Notes: a model not told the origin generated them from the sequence alone. Positions 24,695-33,352 are shown, numbered from the stretch's first letter. The stretch is DNA of 39,559 bases from Saprospiraceae bacterium (GCA_020848965.1 JADLHE010000350.1:1-39559); one strand, 5' to 3'. Made by a program: numbers and translations.

Positions 24695-25753
24695 TCAACA
24701 AATCCTCGGCAACTGCTCCCCCACCAGCATGTTCACTACCCTGCGCCCGCCGATATTGCTGTGCATGATGACCTGCCGGGGGTGCGCCTCCACCACTTCG
24801 CCGATGATGGCGGCGGCTTCGCCGTATTCGAGAGTTTTTAGTTTTTGTAAAAAATCGGGGGCAATGGCGGCATCCACGATGGCGAGGAAAACGCCCTCGT
24901 TGGCAACATAGAGCGGGTCTAGCCCCAGTAGCTCGCAAGCCCCATAGACCTCTTCGATGACGGGGATGGCCTTCTGGTGGATTTCCACGCCGAGCTTGGC
25001 GTCACGGGCCACCTCGTTCAGTACGGAGGCCACGCCGCCCCTCGTCGGGTCACGCAGCAGGTGGACTTGCTCGCCAAATTCGTCCAAAAGCGCCAGCACG
25101 GTATGGTTCAGGTTGCAGGTATCGCTTTCGATGGTTGTCTCGAATTCCAGCCCCTCCCGCACCGACATGATGGCGATGCCGTGCGTGGCAATATTGCCGC
25201 TGACAATGATTTTGTCGCCCGCCTTCACCCGCCGCATGGCTATGTCTGCCCGTGGGTGTACCGACCCGATGCCGCTTGTGTTGATGAAGATTTGGTCGCC
25301 CTTGCCCCGCTCCACCACCTTCGTATCGCCGGTCACGATTTTCACGCCCGCTTGGTCAGCGGCGTGTTTTATCGAAATCAAAATATCCCAAAACGCCCGC
25401 ATGGTTAGCCCCTCTTCGAGGATGAAGGCAAGCGAAAGGTACTTGGCCGCTGCCCCGCACATGGCGAGGTCGTTCACCGTGCCGTTCACCGCCAGTTCGC
25501 CGATATTGCCGCCGGGGAAAAATACGGGGGATACCACGTAGCTATCTGTGGAAAAGGCCATTTTGCCCGCTGGCATCTCGAAAATCGCCCCATCGTGCCG
25601 CTCGTCGAGCAGGTCGTTTTTCAGCACGTCGAACACGCCGCTGTCGAGCAGCTTGTTCATCAACAAGCCGCCGCTGCCGTGGCCGAGGGTGATGACGTCG
25701 AAGTCGAGGGTCGGCATGGGACAGGAGGCACGGAGGATGGAGATTTTGTCCAT
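24695..25753 (-). CDS. hypE: Hydrogenase maturation protein HypE
   Basis: 352 residues from the ATG at 25753 (MDKISILRASCPMPTL). The upstream in-frame ATG at 25843 lies in a repeat. It belongs to the AIR-synthase-like ATP-binding family: LGHGSGGLLMNKLLDSGVF, FSTDSYVVSPVFFPGGNIGE, GTVNDLAMCGA and GDTKVVERGKGDQIFINTSG are all present. It ends in the universal PRIC, whose terminal Cys is carbamoylated by HypF and converted to the thiocyanate that provides the CN ligands of the Ni-Fe centre. Full length. Confidence 0.97.
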   Translation of the reverse strand: MDKISILRASCPMPTLDFDVITLGHGSGGLLMNKLLDSGVFDVLKNDLLDERHDGAIFEMPAGKMAFSTDSYVVSPVFFPGGNIGELAVNGTVNDLAMCGAAAKYLSLAFILEEGLTMRAFWDILISIKHAADQAGVKIVTGDTKVVERGKGDQIFINTSGIGSVHPRADIAMRRVKAGDKIIVSGNIATHGIAIMSVREGLEFETTIESDTCNLNHTVLALLDEFGEQVHLLRDPTRGGVASVLNEVARDAKLGVEIHQKAIPVIEEVYGACELLGLDPLYVANEGVFLAIVDAAIAPDFLQKLKTLEYGEAAAIIGEVVEAHPRQVIMHSNIGGRRVVNMLVGEQLPRIC

Positions 25754-25778
25754 GATTTGGGTTCTCGTTCTTGTCTGG

Positions 25779-25886
25779 TTTTTGATTTCAGATATAAGAC
25801 GTACGATATAAGATTTTAGATTTGCCTGTACCACGTGCTCCAAACAATCTAATATCTAATCTCTTACATCTGATTTCTTATATCAA
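25779..25886. repeat. Long inverted repeat, family 2 (hypE / hypD spacer)
   Basis: The left arm (about 25779-25823, GATTTCAGATATAAGACG and onward) pairs imperfectly with the right arm (about 25844-25886, ending CTTATATCAAAA). The loop carries CCACGTGCTCC. It is a different word set from family 1, shared with the spacers at 32725 and 33258. Confidence 0.8.
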
Positions 25887-25899
25887 AAGAATTTGAAAA

Positions 25900-27012
25900 T
25901 CAAGCACTTGCAACTTCCAAGTCCTCTGCTATCCGGGAGAAGTGATAATACGCCGCACACGCACCCTCCGACGACACCATCGGTGCCCCCAGCGGGTTTT
26001 GCGGGTTGCAGCCCTTGCCGAACATGGGGCATTCATGCGGTTTTTTCAGCCCCTTGAGCACTTGTCCGGCAATGCAGTCCTTATTCTCCTCAGCTTTTTC
26101 GATAGCAACATGGAACTTGAGGTTGGCATCAAAAGCCGCCATTTCAGGCCGCACTTCCCAACCACTATTGGGGATATTGCCGACACCCCGCCACTCCCGG
26201 TCGCTGGTTTCAAATACCTGTTCGACGACTTTGCGGGCTTCAGGATTGCCGTTAGGATGTACCACCCTGCTGTATTGGTTCTCCAATCGGTACTCGCCTT
26301 TTTCGAGTTGCTCCACCACCATGAGGATGCCCTGTACCAAATCCACCGGCTCGAAGCCCGTGACGACAATGGGGATTTTGTATTTCTCCACGATGGGATA
26401 GTACTCATCCATGCCCATAATGGTGCAGACGTGCCCCGCCGCCAAAAATCCTTGGATAATGCCTTCTTCATCGTCCAAGACGGCCTCCATAGCAGGCGGA
26501 ACGAGCACATGCGAGGCCAGGATGGAATAATTTTTCACGCCCGCCCGGTGCGCATGTACCACGGAAAGTGCATTGGCCGGGGCCGTTGTTTCAAAGCCGA
26601 CAGCGAAGAACACCACCTCTTTTTCGGGGTGCTCGGCGGCGATTTTCACGGCTTCCAGCGGCGAGTAGAGGATGCGCACGTCCGCCCCTTTCGCCTTTGC
26701 TTCGAGTAGGCTCATCTTCGAGCCGGGAACCCGCAGCATGTCGCCGTAGGAGCATAGGGTGACGCCTTTTTCGAGCGCCAAATGCACCGCCTTGTCAATC
26801 AAGTGCAGCGGTGTCACGCAGACCGGACAGCCGGGGCCATGCACCATCGTGATCTTCGATGGCAGCAATTGCAGGATGCCGTTTTTCACCAAACTATGCG
26901 TCTGCCCACCGCAAACCTCCATGATGGTCCACGGTCGGGTGGTGATGCGGTGCAGCTCAGCGAGGTAGCGCTCGACGAGGTGCGGGTCACGGTACTCGGT
27001 GATGTATTTCAT
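25900..27012 (-). CDS. hypD: Hydrogenase maturation protein HypD
   Basis: 370 residues, normal length. Invariant HypD motifs are present: MEVCGGQTHS near the N-terminus, HGPGCPVCVTP in the next segment, GFETTAPAN, and the GFEPVDLVQGI stretch. Near the C-terminus the iron-sulfur cysteines appear in order (DCIAGQVLKG, HECPMFGKGCNP, GACAAYYHF). HypD, with HypC, carries the iron on which the Fe(CN)2CO group is assembled. Confidence 0.97.
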   Translation of the reverse strand: MKYITEYRDPHLVERYLAELHRITTRPWTIMEVCGGQTHSLVKNGILQLLPSKITMVHGPGCPVCVTPLHLIDKAVHLALEKGVTLCSYGDMLRVPGSKMSLLEAKAKGADVRILYSPLEAVKIAAEHPEKEVVFFAVGFETTAPANALSVVHAHRAGVKNYSILASHVLVPPAMEAVLDDEEGIIQGFLAAGHVCTIMGMDEYYPIVEKYKIPIVVTGFEPVDLVQGILMVVEQLEKGEYRLENQYSRVVHPNGNPEARKVVEQVFETSDREWRGVGNIPNSGWEVRPEMAAFDANLKFHVAIEKAEENKDCIAGQVLKGLKKPHECPMFGKGCNPQNPLGAPMVSSEGACAAYYHFSRIAEDLEVASA

Positions 27013-27041
27013 GCGAAAGCATTTATTATCAATTGTTTATG

Positions 27042-27195
27042 TTTTTGATTGACGATTGTTGATTACATAATTACATGATTGTTGATGGAATGGGCGATTT
27101 TAAGATGTACTATTGTAGATGGCAACCATCAACAATAATACATCAGCCATCACATCAAATATCAACAATCATGTAATCATCAATCGTCAATCAAA
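27042..27195. repeat. Long inverted repeat, family 1 (hypD / hypC spacer)
   Basis: The left arm (27042-27092, TTTTTGATTGACGATTGTTG and onward) faces the right arm (about 27149-27195, with AACAATCATGTAATCATC and CGTCAATCAAA). The middle includes GATGTACTATTGTAGATGGC and a mirrored CCATCAACAATAATACATC. Of the family it has the longest uninterrupted arms. Confidence 0.8.
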
Positions 27196-27450
27196 TCACA
27201 CTTGCGGCATCAATTCCTCAAGCTCCCCAATCTCCCGCAGGTACTCGAACGTCTTTTGCGCCTCCTCCTCATTGACGAGACTGATGGCTACGCCCACATG
27301 CACCAGCACGTAGTCGCCTTCTTTTGCTGCTGGCAACATTTCGAGGCTGGCTTCTTTCACGATGCCGCCGAACAGGACTTTTGCCATGCGCACCAATCCA
27401 CCGTACTGGTGCTCGATGGATTTTATTTTACCGGGAATTGCTAGACACAT
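27196..27450 (-). CDS. hypC: Hydrogenase assembly chaperone HypC
   Basis: 84 residues, typical. It begins MCLAIPGKI, with the essential Cys2 that binds HypD and the large subunit, and has the expected VKVLFGG-like strand (AKVLFGGIVKEASLEMLP) and GDYVLVHVGVAISLVNEEEA. It lies between hypF and hypD with repeat-filled spacers on both sides. Confidence 0.97.
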   Translation of the reverse strand: MCLAIPGKIKSIEHQYGGLVRMAKVLFGGIVKEASLEMLPAAKEGDYVLVHVGVAISLVNEEEAQKTFEYLREIGELEELMPQV

Positions 27451-27456
27451 TTCTTA

Positions 27457-27487
27457 AATGATGAATGATAAATGATGAATGATGAAT
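27457..27487 (-). repeat. 31-bp dispersed repeat ahead of hypC
   Basis: Identical over 31 bp to 35772-35802 and two bases different from 14181-14211. It is built from ATTCATCATTC words. Confidence 0.8.
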
Positions 27488-27491
27488 GAGT

Positions 27492-27612
27492 TGCCCGAAA
27501 GAAACGCAGCTTTTGAGGTGACATCTTTTCGCACAAACGGGAATTGCCATTTTGTTCCGATTTTGCCTGCGAAAAGATGTCACCTCGCCACTAACTGCCC
27601 GAAAGAAACGCA
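27492..27612. mobile_element. Candidate small inverted-repeat insertion at the hypF 3' end
   Basis: A perfect 17-bp direct repeat, TGCCCGAAAGAAACGCA, stands at 27492-27508 and 27596-27612. Between the copies are 87 bp with a perfect 19-bp inverted repeat: GAGGTGACATCTTTTCGCA (27515-27533) and its complement (27568-27586). The direct repeat encodes CVSFGQ at the end of hypF. The arrangement looks like a MITE-like element that entered hypF and duplicated its target. There is no transposase, and 17 bp is long for a target duplication. Confidence 0.55.
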
Positions 27613-29865
27613 CTCGTCATTCGGTGAAACTTGTCGGTGGAAAAACAGCTCGAAATCGCCGCTGAGCAACTCGATGCACAAGTCAACGAGCAAGCCGTTT
27701 TGCCAGACGCCGCCACTGAAGGCCAGTTTTTTTGCTTTACAATGCTGCGCAACGAGCCGGATTCCGTTGACCAACGAAACATGGAATTGCGCAGCGAGCT
27801 TTTCGATGGAATCGCCTTTTTTTGGCCCATTCAACAAACCAATTAGTATGGGCGAAAATGGCATATTCCCTTGATGGTCAAGTCGTTCCAACCAGTTTTC
27901 GGCGGAGCGCAGGCCATTTTTTTTGAAAAAACGGGTGGCTGCTTGCTCCAATCGCATGGCCGCTTCGCCCTCGAAACTTTGCACATCGCCGAGGCCGAGC
28001 AGGCTGGCCACGCCATCGAAAAGGCGGCCCATGCTGCTGGTCTGCAAGCTGCTGCCATTGCGGAGCAATCGGTTGTACAGTGACCACTCGTTAGCGCTGA
28101 ATTTTGAGACCAAAACCGCCTCCGCTTCAGCCATGCCTTTGCACAGGGATAGGGCGGAGATACGGGGTTCCCTCGGCATCTTGTCGCCGAGGAGGAAGTC
28201 GAAATTGTCGAGGTGGGCCATCCTTTGCAGTCGCCCATTTTCCCGAAGGAAAAACTCGCCGCCCCAGATATGGCCATCCGAGCCGAGGCCCGTGCCGTCC
28301 CAGATGATGCCGAGCACGGGTTCTGTGGAGCGGAGCAGGCCGTTTTCGGCCAAAACCGCTGCAAAATGTGCCTCGTGGTGCTGGATGCGGAGGGTTTTTG
28401 CGCCCCATTTTGCCGCCAATTCCTCGCCGAGTTGGGTGGAGAAATAGTCGGGATGGGCATCGAGCAGCACGGTGTCGGGCAGGGTTTGCAGCACGGCGGT
28501 CAGGTGGTCGAGGGTGTGGCGGAAACTCTGCTGGGTATCGTAGCTTTCTAGGTCGCCGAGGTACTGGCTAACGTAAATATTGCGGCGGTGCTGTCGGCAA
28601 AACGTGCTTTTCAGCGAAGCGCCCATCGCCAGCATATTGCCGGAAGGCAAATCCAAACCCTCCACGAACAGCGAGGGGGCCAGCCCTCGTGAGCGGCGCA
28701 GGATGATTTTTTGCTGGTAAAAAGGGCTGAAGGTCACCACGCTATCATCCTGTGGCGTGACGATGTCCCGGTCATTGGTCAGCACAAAATCGGCGACGGC
28801 GGTCAGGTTTTCCAGCGCCATTTTATCCTCAAACACAATGGGCGAACCGCTCAGATTCCCGCTCGTTGCGACCAGCACCCCGCCAAAATCATCTGCCAAG
28901 AGGCGCAGCAATGGCGAGTAGGGGAGCATCACCCCGACCTTGTCCAAACCCGGTGCCACGAGGTCGAAGATGACACCTGATGCAGGTTTTTCCAACAAAG
29001 GCAGTAGCACGATGGGCGCTACGGGGCTGGTGAGTTCCTGCTTTGCCGCTTCGCTGAGTTCCGCATCTTTTGCCAAAACTTCGAGGCTGGGGTAGAGCAG
29101 GGCAAACGGCTTGGTCGGGCGGTGCTTTCGCTGGCGCAATGTTTCCACTGCGATTTGGTTGCTGGCATCGCAGAGCAGCAGGTAGCCGCCGATGCCTTTT
29201 GCGGCGACGATGTGGCCTTGGCGGAGGGCTTCGACGGTGCTTTGCAAAGCGGTCTCGTTGTCTCCGCCAACAGATGACACCTGTTGGCTGGGGTAAAACG
29301 CCATTTTTACCCCACAAACCGGACAAGAATTCGTCTGCGAAAAATACCGCCGGTCGGTCACGTCGTCGTATTCCCGCTGGCAATCGGGGCATAGTGTGAA
29401 CGGTTGCATGGCTGTCTCCGCCCGGTCGTAGGGCAGCCGTTTTATAATAGAATAACGTGGGCCACAAGTCGTGCAAGTGGTGAAGGCGTAGCGGTGGCGA
29501 CGGTTGCCGGGCTGTCGGAGGTCGTCCGCACAAGCTTCGCAGAGGGCGAAATCGGGTGTGAGCGGCAGGTCGGGTTCGCTGCTGGCGCTGCTTTCGACAA
29601 TTTCAAATTTTTCAAAGAACTGTGGCGGAGCCTCCACCATTTCGCTGCACCGGATGCGGGCGAGCGGCGGTGCTCCGGTCTGCATTTTTTCAAAGAAAAC
29701 CTGTGCCTCCTGCGGCGCTGCGTTGAATTCGACATGGACGCCATCTGCAGCGTTGTTGACCCAACCGACCAAACCCATTTCCTGTGCCAAGCGCCAGACG
29801 AAGGGCCGGAAGCCCACGCCCTGCACCTGTCCTTGCAGGTGGATGCGGTAACTGCGCTGCGTCAT
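27580..29865 (-). CDS. hypF: Carbamoyltransferase HypF
   Basis: 761 residues from the ATG at 29865 (MTQRSYRIHLQGQVQGVGFR). Domains in order: acylphosphatase (about 1-90, GQVQGVGFRPFVWRLAQ), two zinc-finger pairs (CEACADDL with CTTCGPRYS; CPDCQREYDD with CPVCG), a YrdC-like domain (KGIGGYLLLCDA, KRKHRPTKPFAL), and a Kae1-like domain with the HHEAH motif and the GTGLGSDGHIWGGEF glycine loop. It makes carbamoyl-adenylate and passes it to HypE. The ATG overlaps the hypB stop (ATGA). The C-terminus ends PNDECVSFGQLVAR; the last residues and stop appear to come from an inserted repeat element. Confidence 0.96.
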   Translation of the reverse strand: MTQRSYRIHLQGQVQGVGFRPFVWRLAQEMGLVGWVNNAADGVHVEFNAAPQEAQVFFEKMQTGAPPLARIRCSEMVEAPPQFFEKFEIVESSASSEPDLPLTPDFALCEACADDLRQPGNRRHRYAFTTCTTCGPRYSIIKRLPYDRAETAMQPFTLCPDCQREYDDVTDRRYFSQTNSCPVCGVKMAFYPSQQVSSVGGDNETALQSTVEALRQGHIVAAKGIGGYLLLCDASNQIAVETLRQRKHRPTKPFALLYPSLEVLAKDAELSEAAKQELTSPVAPIVLLPLLEKPASGVIFDLVAPGLDKVGVMLPYSPLLRLLADDFGGVLVATSGNLSGSPIVFEDKMALENLTAVADFVLTNDRDIVTPQDDSVVTFSPFYQQKIILRRSRGLAPSLFVEGLDLPSGNMLAMGASLKSTFCRQHRRNIYVSQYLGDLESYDTQQSFRHTLDHLTAVLQTLPDTVLLDAHPDYFSTQLGEELAAKWGAKTLRIQHHEAHFAAVLAENGLLRSTEPVLGIIWDGTGLGSDGHIWGGEFFLRENGRLQRMAHLDNFDFLLGDKMPREPRISALSLCKGMAEAEAVLVSKFSANEWSLYNRLLRNGSSLQTSSMGRLFDGVASLLGLGDVQSFEGEAAMRLEQAATRFFKKNGLRSAENWLERLDHQGNMPFSPILIGLLNGPKKGDSIEKLAAQFHVSLVNGIRLVAQHCKAKKLAFSGGVWQNGLLVDLCIELLSGDFELFFHRQVSPNDECVSFGQLVAR

Positions 29866-30587
29866 GCGAGGGCGGCTACTTCGGCTTTTTTCTCCTCGAC
29901 ACGGGCCAGCAGCCAGTCGCACCAAGCGTCCAAGCCCTCGCCACTGGTGCTGGAAATGGTCAGCACTTCGATATTGGGATTGATGTCACGGGCGTCGGCC
30001 ACCACGGCGTCCACGGAGAAGGGGAGGTAGGGCAGCAGGTCGCATTTTGACACCAACATCATTTCGCTTGTGAGGAACATGCGGGGGTATTTCTTCGGCT
30101 TGTCGTCGCCCTCGGTGGTGGCGATGAGCGTCACCCGGTAGTCCTCGCCGAGGTCGAAGGAGGCGGGGCAGACGAGGTTGCCGACGTTTTCCACGAAGAG
30201 CAGGTCCACGCCGTCGAGGTGGAGGGATTTCATGGCCTGCCAAATCATCTGCGCCTCCAGGTGGCAGATGCCCCCGGTCACGATTTGCAGCGCATTGCCG
30301 CCCACGGCCCGGATGCGGTCGGCGTCCCGCTCGGTTTCGAGGTCGCCGACGAGCACGGCGATGTTGATTTTGCCCGCCAAACGCTGGATGGTCTGCTGCA
30401 TCAGCGTCGTTTTGCCGCTGCCTGCGGACGATACTACATTGATTAACAGGATATTGCGCTCGACCATTTCCTTGCGGATGGCATCGGCCACGAAGTCGTT
30501 GGCTTGCAGCAAATGCATGGTGGTGTTGTCGCAATTGACGGTGCCACGGGCGTTTTTGGAGGACTTGGGTTGGCGGAGTGACTGCAT
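29862..30587 (-). CDS. hypB: Nickel-inserting GTPase HypB
   Basis: 241 residues. Walker A is SSAGSGKTTL at about 53-62. GDLETERDADRI (switch region), GGICHLEAQM (the conserved metal-binding Cys-His pair at the dimer interface), FVENVGNLVCPASFDLGED and the guanine-specificity segment (VSKCDLL, in place of NKxD) follow. There is no His-rich N-terminal nickel store; the His-rich loop is on the neighbouring permease instead. It works with HypA to load nickel. Coupled to hypF by a four-base overlap. Confidence 0.96.
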   Translation of the reverse strand: MQSLRQPKSSKNARGTVNCDNTTMHLLQANDFVADAIRKEMVERNILLINVVSSAGSGKTTLMQQTIQRLAGKINIAVLVGDLETERDADRIRAVGGNALQIVTGGICHLEAQMIWQAMKSLHLDGVDLLFVENVGNLVCPASFDLGEDYRVTLIATTEGDDKPKKYPRMFLTSEMMLVSKCDLLPYLPFSVDAVVADARDINPNIEVLTISSTSGEGLDAWCDWLLARVEEKKAEVAALA

Positions 30588-30635
30588 GAATTTGGAAATT
30601 GAGAAATTAGGGGCAGGAGGCGCTATGATTAGTTG

Positions 30636-30756
30636 ATTTTTCGCCTACGGCGAAAAATTTAATTTAAACGCTGAGGCACGGAGACGCAGAGAATTATTCC
30701 AAACTCTGCGTCTCTGTGACTCTGCGTTCATTCATTTGTTGCGCCGAAGGCGCAAC
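30636..30756. repeat. Three consecutive hairpins in the hypA-hypB spacer
   Basis: First, ATTTTTCGCC with its complement around TAC (30636-30658). Second, a 24-bp arm (30668-30691, with GGAGACGCAGAG) facing 30704-30727, matching at 21 of 24 positions. Third, GTTGCGCC with GGCGCAAC around GAA (30738-30756). No gene lies in 30588-30861. Confidence 0.85.
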
Positions 30757-30861
30757 TGACATACGATACAACCTCCTTTGGTTCAATACCCGCCAAAATT
30801 AGGCGGTGGGAATGGGGCAGCGAAACTTTTGGAAGGATTAGAAAAAGATTTCTAAAATGGG

Positions 30862-31212
30862 TCAGTCGTCCATCTCCACCCCGCCAATCATTAGCTCTGT
30901 CCCCTGCACCACATTATTATTGGGCTGGCCGCAATGGGCGCACACGAATTTGTAGTTTTCGATGCGGGAACGGGCGTTGCAGGCTTCGCAGAAGATTTCG
31001 ATGGGCAGTACTTCCACTTCCAAATGGGCTTGGCCAAACTGAGGAGCATCCGTGGCAACGACCGCCTCGAAGGCATTCTGCATCAGTTGTGGCTCCACAT
31101 TGGATAGCTGCCCGACCGTCAGTTTGATGGCCCGGATACGGGGCAGGTCCTCGGCAGGGAAGGACTGCTCCAAGCTGCGGAAGATGTTGCGGACGAGGGA
31201 TATTTCGTGCAT
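30862..31212 (-). CDS. hypA: Hydrogenase nickel chaperone HypA
   Basis: 116 residues, standard length. It begins MHEISLVRNI with the nickel-binding His2. The structural zinc site is formed by Cys75/Cys78 (CEAC) and Cys91/Cys94 (CAHC). It delivers nickel together with HypB to the large subunit precursor. Its ATG is 2 bp after the stop of the TPR gene, so the two are closely coupled; a 270-bp hairpin-rich gap separates it from hypB. Confidence 0.96.
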   Translation of the reverse strand: MHEISLVRNIFRSLEQSFPAEDLPRIRAIKLTVGQLSNVEPQLMQNAFEAVVATDAPQFGQAHLEVEVLPIEIFCEACNARSRIENYKFVCAHCGQPNNNVVQGTELMIGGVEMDD

Positions 31213-31214
31213 GG

Positions 31215-32717
31215 TTATGTCAGTACAGATTTTAGTTTCTCCAGCTTCTCCAAATGCCGCTCCGCCTCCCCCACCAGCACGGGGTCGTCCACGAGGTGCT
31301 TCACTTCCAATGCTTTTACCACCATATCATGGAAGCGTTCGGGATTGGTTTCGTCCTCGCCATTGTTGGCGTACCAGCAGGCTTCGAGGTAGTTGAGCAG
31401 GGTCAGCACCCGCTCGTAGGGATAAGCGGGGGTGCGTATTTCGAGGGCCGCCTGGTAGAAGAACAGCGCCTTTTCGTAATTGTCGGAGTGGATGGCGTCG
31501 GGGTATTTCGTGAGGGCATTGCCGTAGCTGTTGCACACGGCGGCGTACTCGTAGGGGTGGCTTTCCTTGGTGAAAAAACCGAGCGCCTCGTTGAACGACG
31601 CCACGGAGACGGAGGCCCAGATGCTTTTTTTCTTCACCTCGTCGGGAATCTCGGAATAGATGACGCCGAGGTATTGGTGGATTTGGGCGAAGGTCTCCGG
31701 CGCATCCTCCCTTGTGAAGACCCTGAGCGCATCCTGGAGGCTGTCCATCGCCCCTTTGTAGAATTGCGGGCTGCCGTTTTTGGCCCAAGTATAGAGCAAA
31801 GTGCCCCGCCGAAGCTGCGCACTCGCCAGCATTTCGGGCTGTTCTTCCCTTCGGAAAATATCCACTGCCCGGCTGATATAGCCCAGTGATTCGCTAAAAG
31901 AATTGGAAAAATTGGCGATTTGCGAAGCATCCACCAGCACCAGGGCGGCGTCGAGCGAGCGGCCCTGCGCTTCGTAGGCTTGCAGCACCTCCCAGAGCGT
32001 TTCCTTGAGTTTTGCGAGCAATGCCTCGTCGTAGGGCACCGTGAGCTGCTGCATCCAGACGGCGCAGCGGGCGTATTTCAGCTCCACTTTGGCGTCGTCG
32101 CTTAGGGCGTAGGCGATGGCGTCGGTCAGCACGGACTCGGCCACTTTCAGCTCCCCCGCATCGGTCAGCAGCGTGGCGAAGTGCTTGGCAGTGAAGGCTT
32201 TATGCTCGTCGTTTGGCGCAGCCAGCAAAGCTTCTTCGTAGAAATAGGCCGTTTTTTGCACGTCAAAATCATCGAGCGGGGCATAGTGCCGCAGGATGGC
32301 CTGGTTGTGCAGCAGGCGGTAATCGTCGAACTCGTCGTTGTACGAAGAAAGGCGGTCGGGATTCACCGCCATGCCCTCCATCAATTGGCGGATGGCTACC
32401 ACGTCGGCGGCCACGTTCGGGAAATTGCGCAGCATGTCCGCCGCCCGCTCGCTGTTGCCGAGCTTCGCAAACACCAGCCCCAGCAAGAGGTCGGGATGAA
32501 ACGGCAATTGCTCCGCAAACAGGAACGGCGGCATCACGTTCTGCCAATCCACCGGGAAGCTGATGCCCTTTTTGCCGACGACCATGCACAGGGCGCTCGG
32601 CTGCGGTTTTTCCGTTAGGAAATCCTTTACCGACACCAGTTCATCCAGTCGTGGTTGGCTGGCGATGGCGGATTGGATGTCGGCGAGGTGGTCGGGGGTG
32701 GTGAAGACCGTTAGCAT
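31215..32717 (-). CDS. TPR-repeat protein of the hydrogenase cluster
   Basis: 500 residues, largely helical, with no signal peptide. TPR-like helix pairs are seen across about 75-470: DLLLGLVFAKLGNSERAADM, AFTAKHFATLLTDAGELKVA, AQLRRGTLLYTWAKNGSPQF, QIHQYLGVIYSEIPDEVKKK, AAVCNSYGNALTKYPDAIHS and YEKALFFYQAALEIRTPAYP. The first about 70 residues form a separate small domain (LTVFTTPDHLADIQSAIASQ). It is the gene immediately before hypA and follows the unknown 121-residue gene. A role in hydrogenase assembly or complex formation fits the position but is not shown by sequence. Confidence 0.8.
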   Translation of the reverse strand: MLTVFTTPDHLADIQSAIASQPRLDELVSVKDFLTEKPQPSALCMVVGKKGISFPVDWQNVMPPFLFAEQLPFHPDLLLGLVFAKLGNSERAADMLRNFPNVAADVVAIRQLMEGMAVNPDRLSSYNDEFDDYRLLHNQAILRHYAPLDDFDVQKTAYFYEEALLAAPNDEHKAFTAKHFATLLTDAGELKVAESVLTDAIAYALSDDAKVELKYARCAVWMQQLTVPYDEALLAKLKETLWEVLQAYEAQGRSLDAALVLVDASQIANFSNSFSESLGYISRAVDIFRREEQPEMLASAQLRRGTLLYTWAKNGSPQFYKGAMDSLQDALRVFTREDAPETFAQIHQYLGVIYSEIPDEVKKKSIWASVSVASFNEALGFFTKESHPYEYAAVCNSYGNALTKYPDAIHSDNYEKALFFYQAALEIRTPAYPYERVLTLLNYLEACWYANNGEDETNPERFHDMVVKALEVKHLVDDPVLVGEAERHLEKLEKLKSVLT

Positions 32718-32724
32718 TTTTTGC

Positions 32725-32863
32725 TTTTTTGATATAAGATATAAGACTTCAGATATAAGATTTAAGATTGGATTGACGATAATTTGATTTGCGATTGTTG
32801 CAAGCGCATGCTCCGCAAAATCTAAAATCTTATATCGTACATCTTATATCTGAAATCAAAAAA
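32725..32863. repeat. Long inverted repeat, family 2 (TPR / 121-residue gene spacer)
   Basis: The left arm (about 32725-32774, TTTTGATATAAGATATAAGA and onward) faces the right arm (about 32816-32863, ending CTTATATCTGAAATCAAAAA). The loop includes GCAAGCGCATGCTCCGC. It also contains a family 1 word (GGATTGACGAT). Confidence 0.8.
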
Positions 32864-32881
32864 TTGTCCAGTCCTTTCACT

Positions 32882-33247
32882 TCAAAGTTTAACCTGCATC
32901 ATGGTCAGGCCGGGCACCCATGCGTAGGCCAGGTCCCGGTCGGTATCGTCAATATCATGGTCGAGGATAAGTTCTTGCAGGGAAATGGTGCGGTCGCCCT
33001 GCTGGTTGCGCACCTTGACGAAGAGCATCGAGCATTCGTGCGCCGCCTTGAAGGTCTCGTCGGTGACGGGGGCCAATAGCAGGCTTTTTAGATTGTCATA
33101 ATACACGGCAAAGACCTGGTGCGAATCACCGAAAACACCCTGCGCTACCTCGGCAGCCAGCCAAAGGTGCTGGCCCTGTAGGCGCACTTTGCTGTCAGAT
33201 TGGATGGACGGCGGGGCTGTGTCGGGGGTGGGTTTTAGCCAGTACAT
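32882..33247 (-). CDS. Unknown protein between hydrogenase protease and TPR genes
   Basis: 121 residues (MYWLKPTPDTAPPSIQSDSK and onward), not recognised. After a disordered-looking Pro-rich start it reads as a single beta-rich domain with GQHLWLAAEVAQGVFG, HQVFAVYYDNLKSLLLAPV and FKAAHECSMLFVKVRNQQGD, ending near AWVPGLTMMQVKL. There are no membrane helices and only one Cys, so it is not a ferredoxin. Its place in the hydrogenase operon suggests an accessory or linking subunit. I cannot tell whether it corresponds to HucM of the mycobacterial Huc enzyme. Confidence 0.7.
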   Translation of the reverse strand: MYWLKPTPDTAPPSIQSDSKVRLQGQHLWLAAEVAQGVFGDSHQVFAVYYDNLKSLLLAPVTDETFKAAHECSMLFVKVRNQQGDRTISLQELILDHDIDDTDRDLAYAWVPGLTMMQVKL

Positions 33248-33257
33248 TTTTTGGATT

Positions 33258-33352
33258 TATTTGATTTAAGATTACATGATTCCAGATTTAAGATTGGTGG
33301 ACGCCGTGCTAAATCTAAAATCTTAAATCATGTAATCTTATATCTTAAATCA
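33258..33352. repeat. Long inverted repeat, family 2 variant (121-residue gene / protease spacer)
   Basis: The left arm (33258-33297, TTATTTGATTTAAGATTACA and onward) pairs with the right arm (33311-33352, containing ATCATGTAATCTTATATC). The loop is short and holds GGTGGACGCCGTGC. It mixes words of families 1 and 2. Confidence 0.8.

Noticed and set aside
27428..27613. 61-codon minus-strand frame overlapping hypF and hypC
   Set aside because: It is a translation of the repeat element and the 31-bp repeat; nothing supports a gene.
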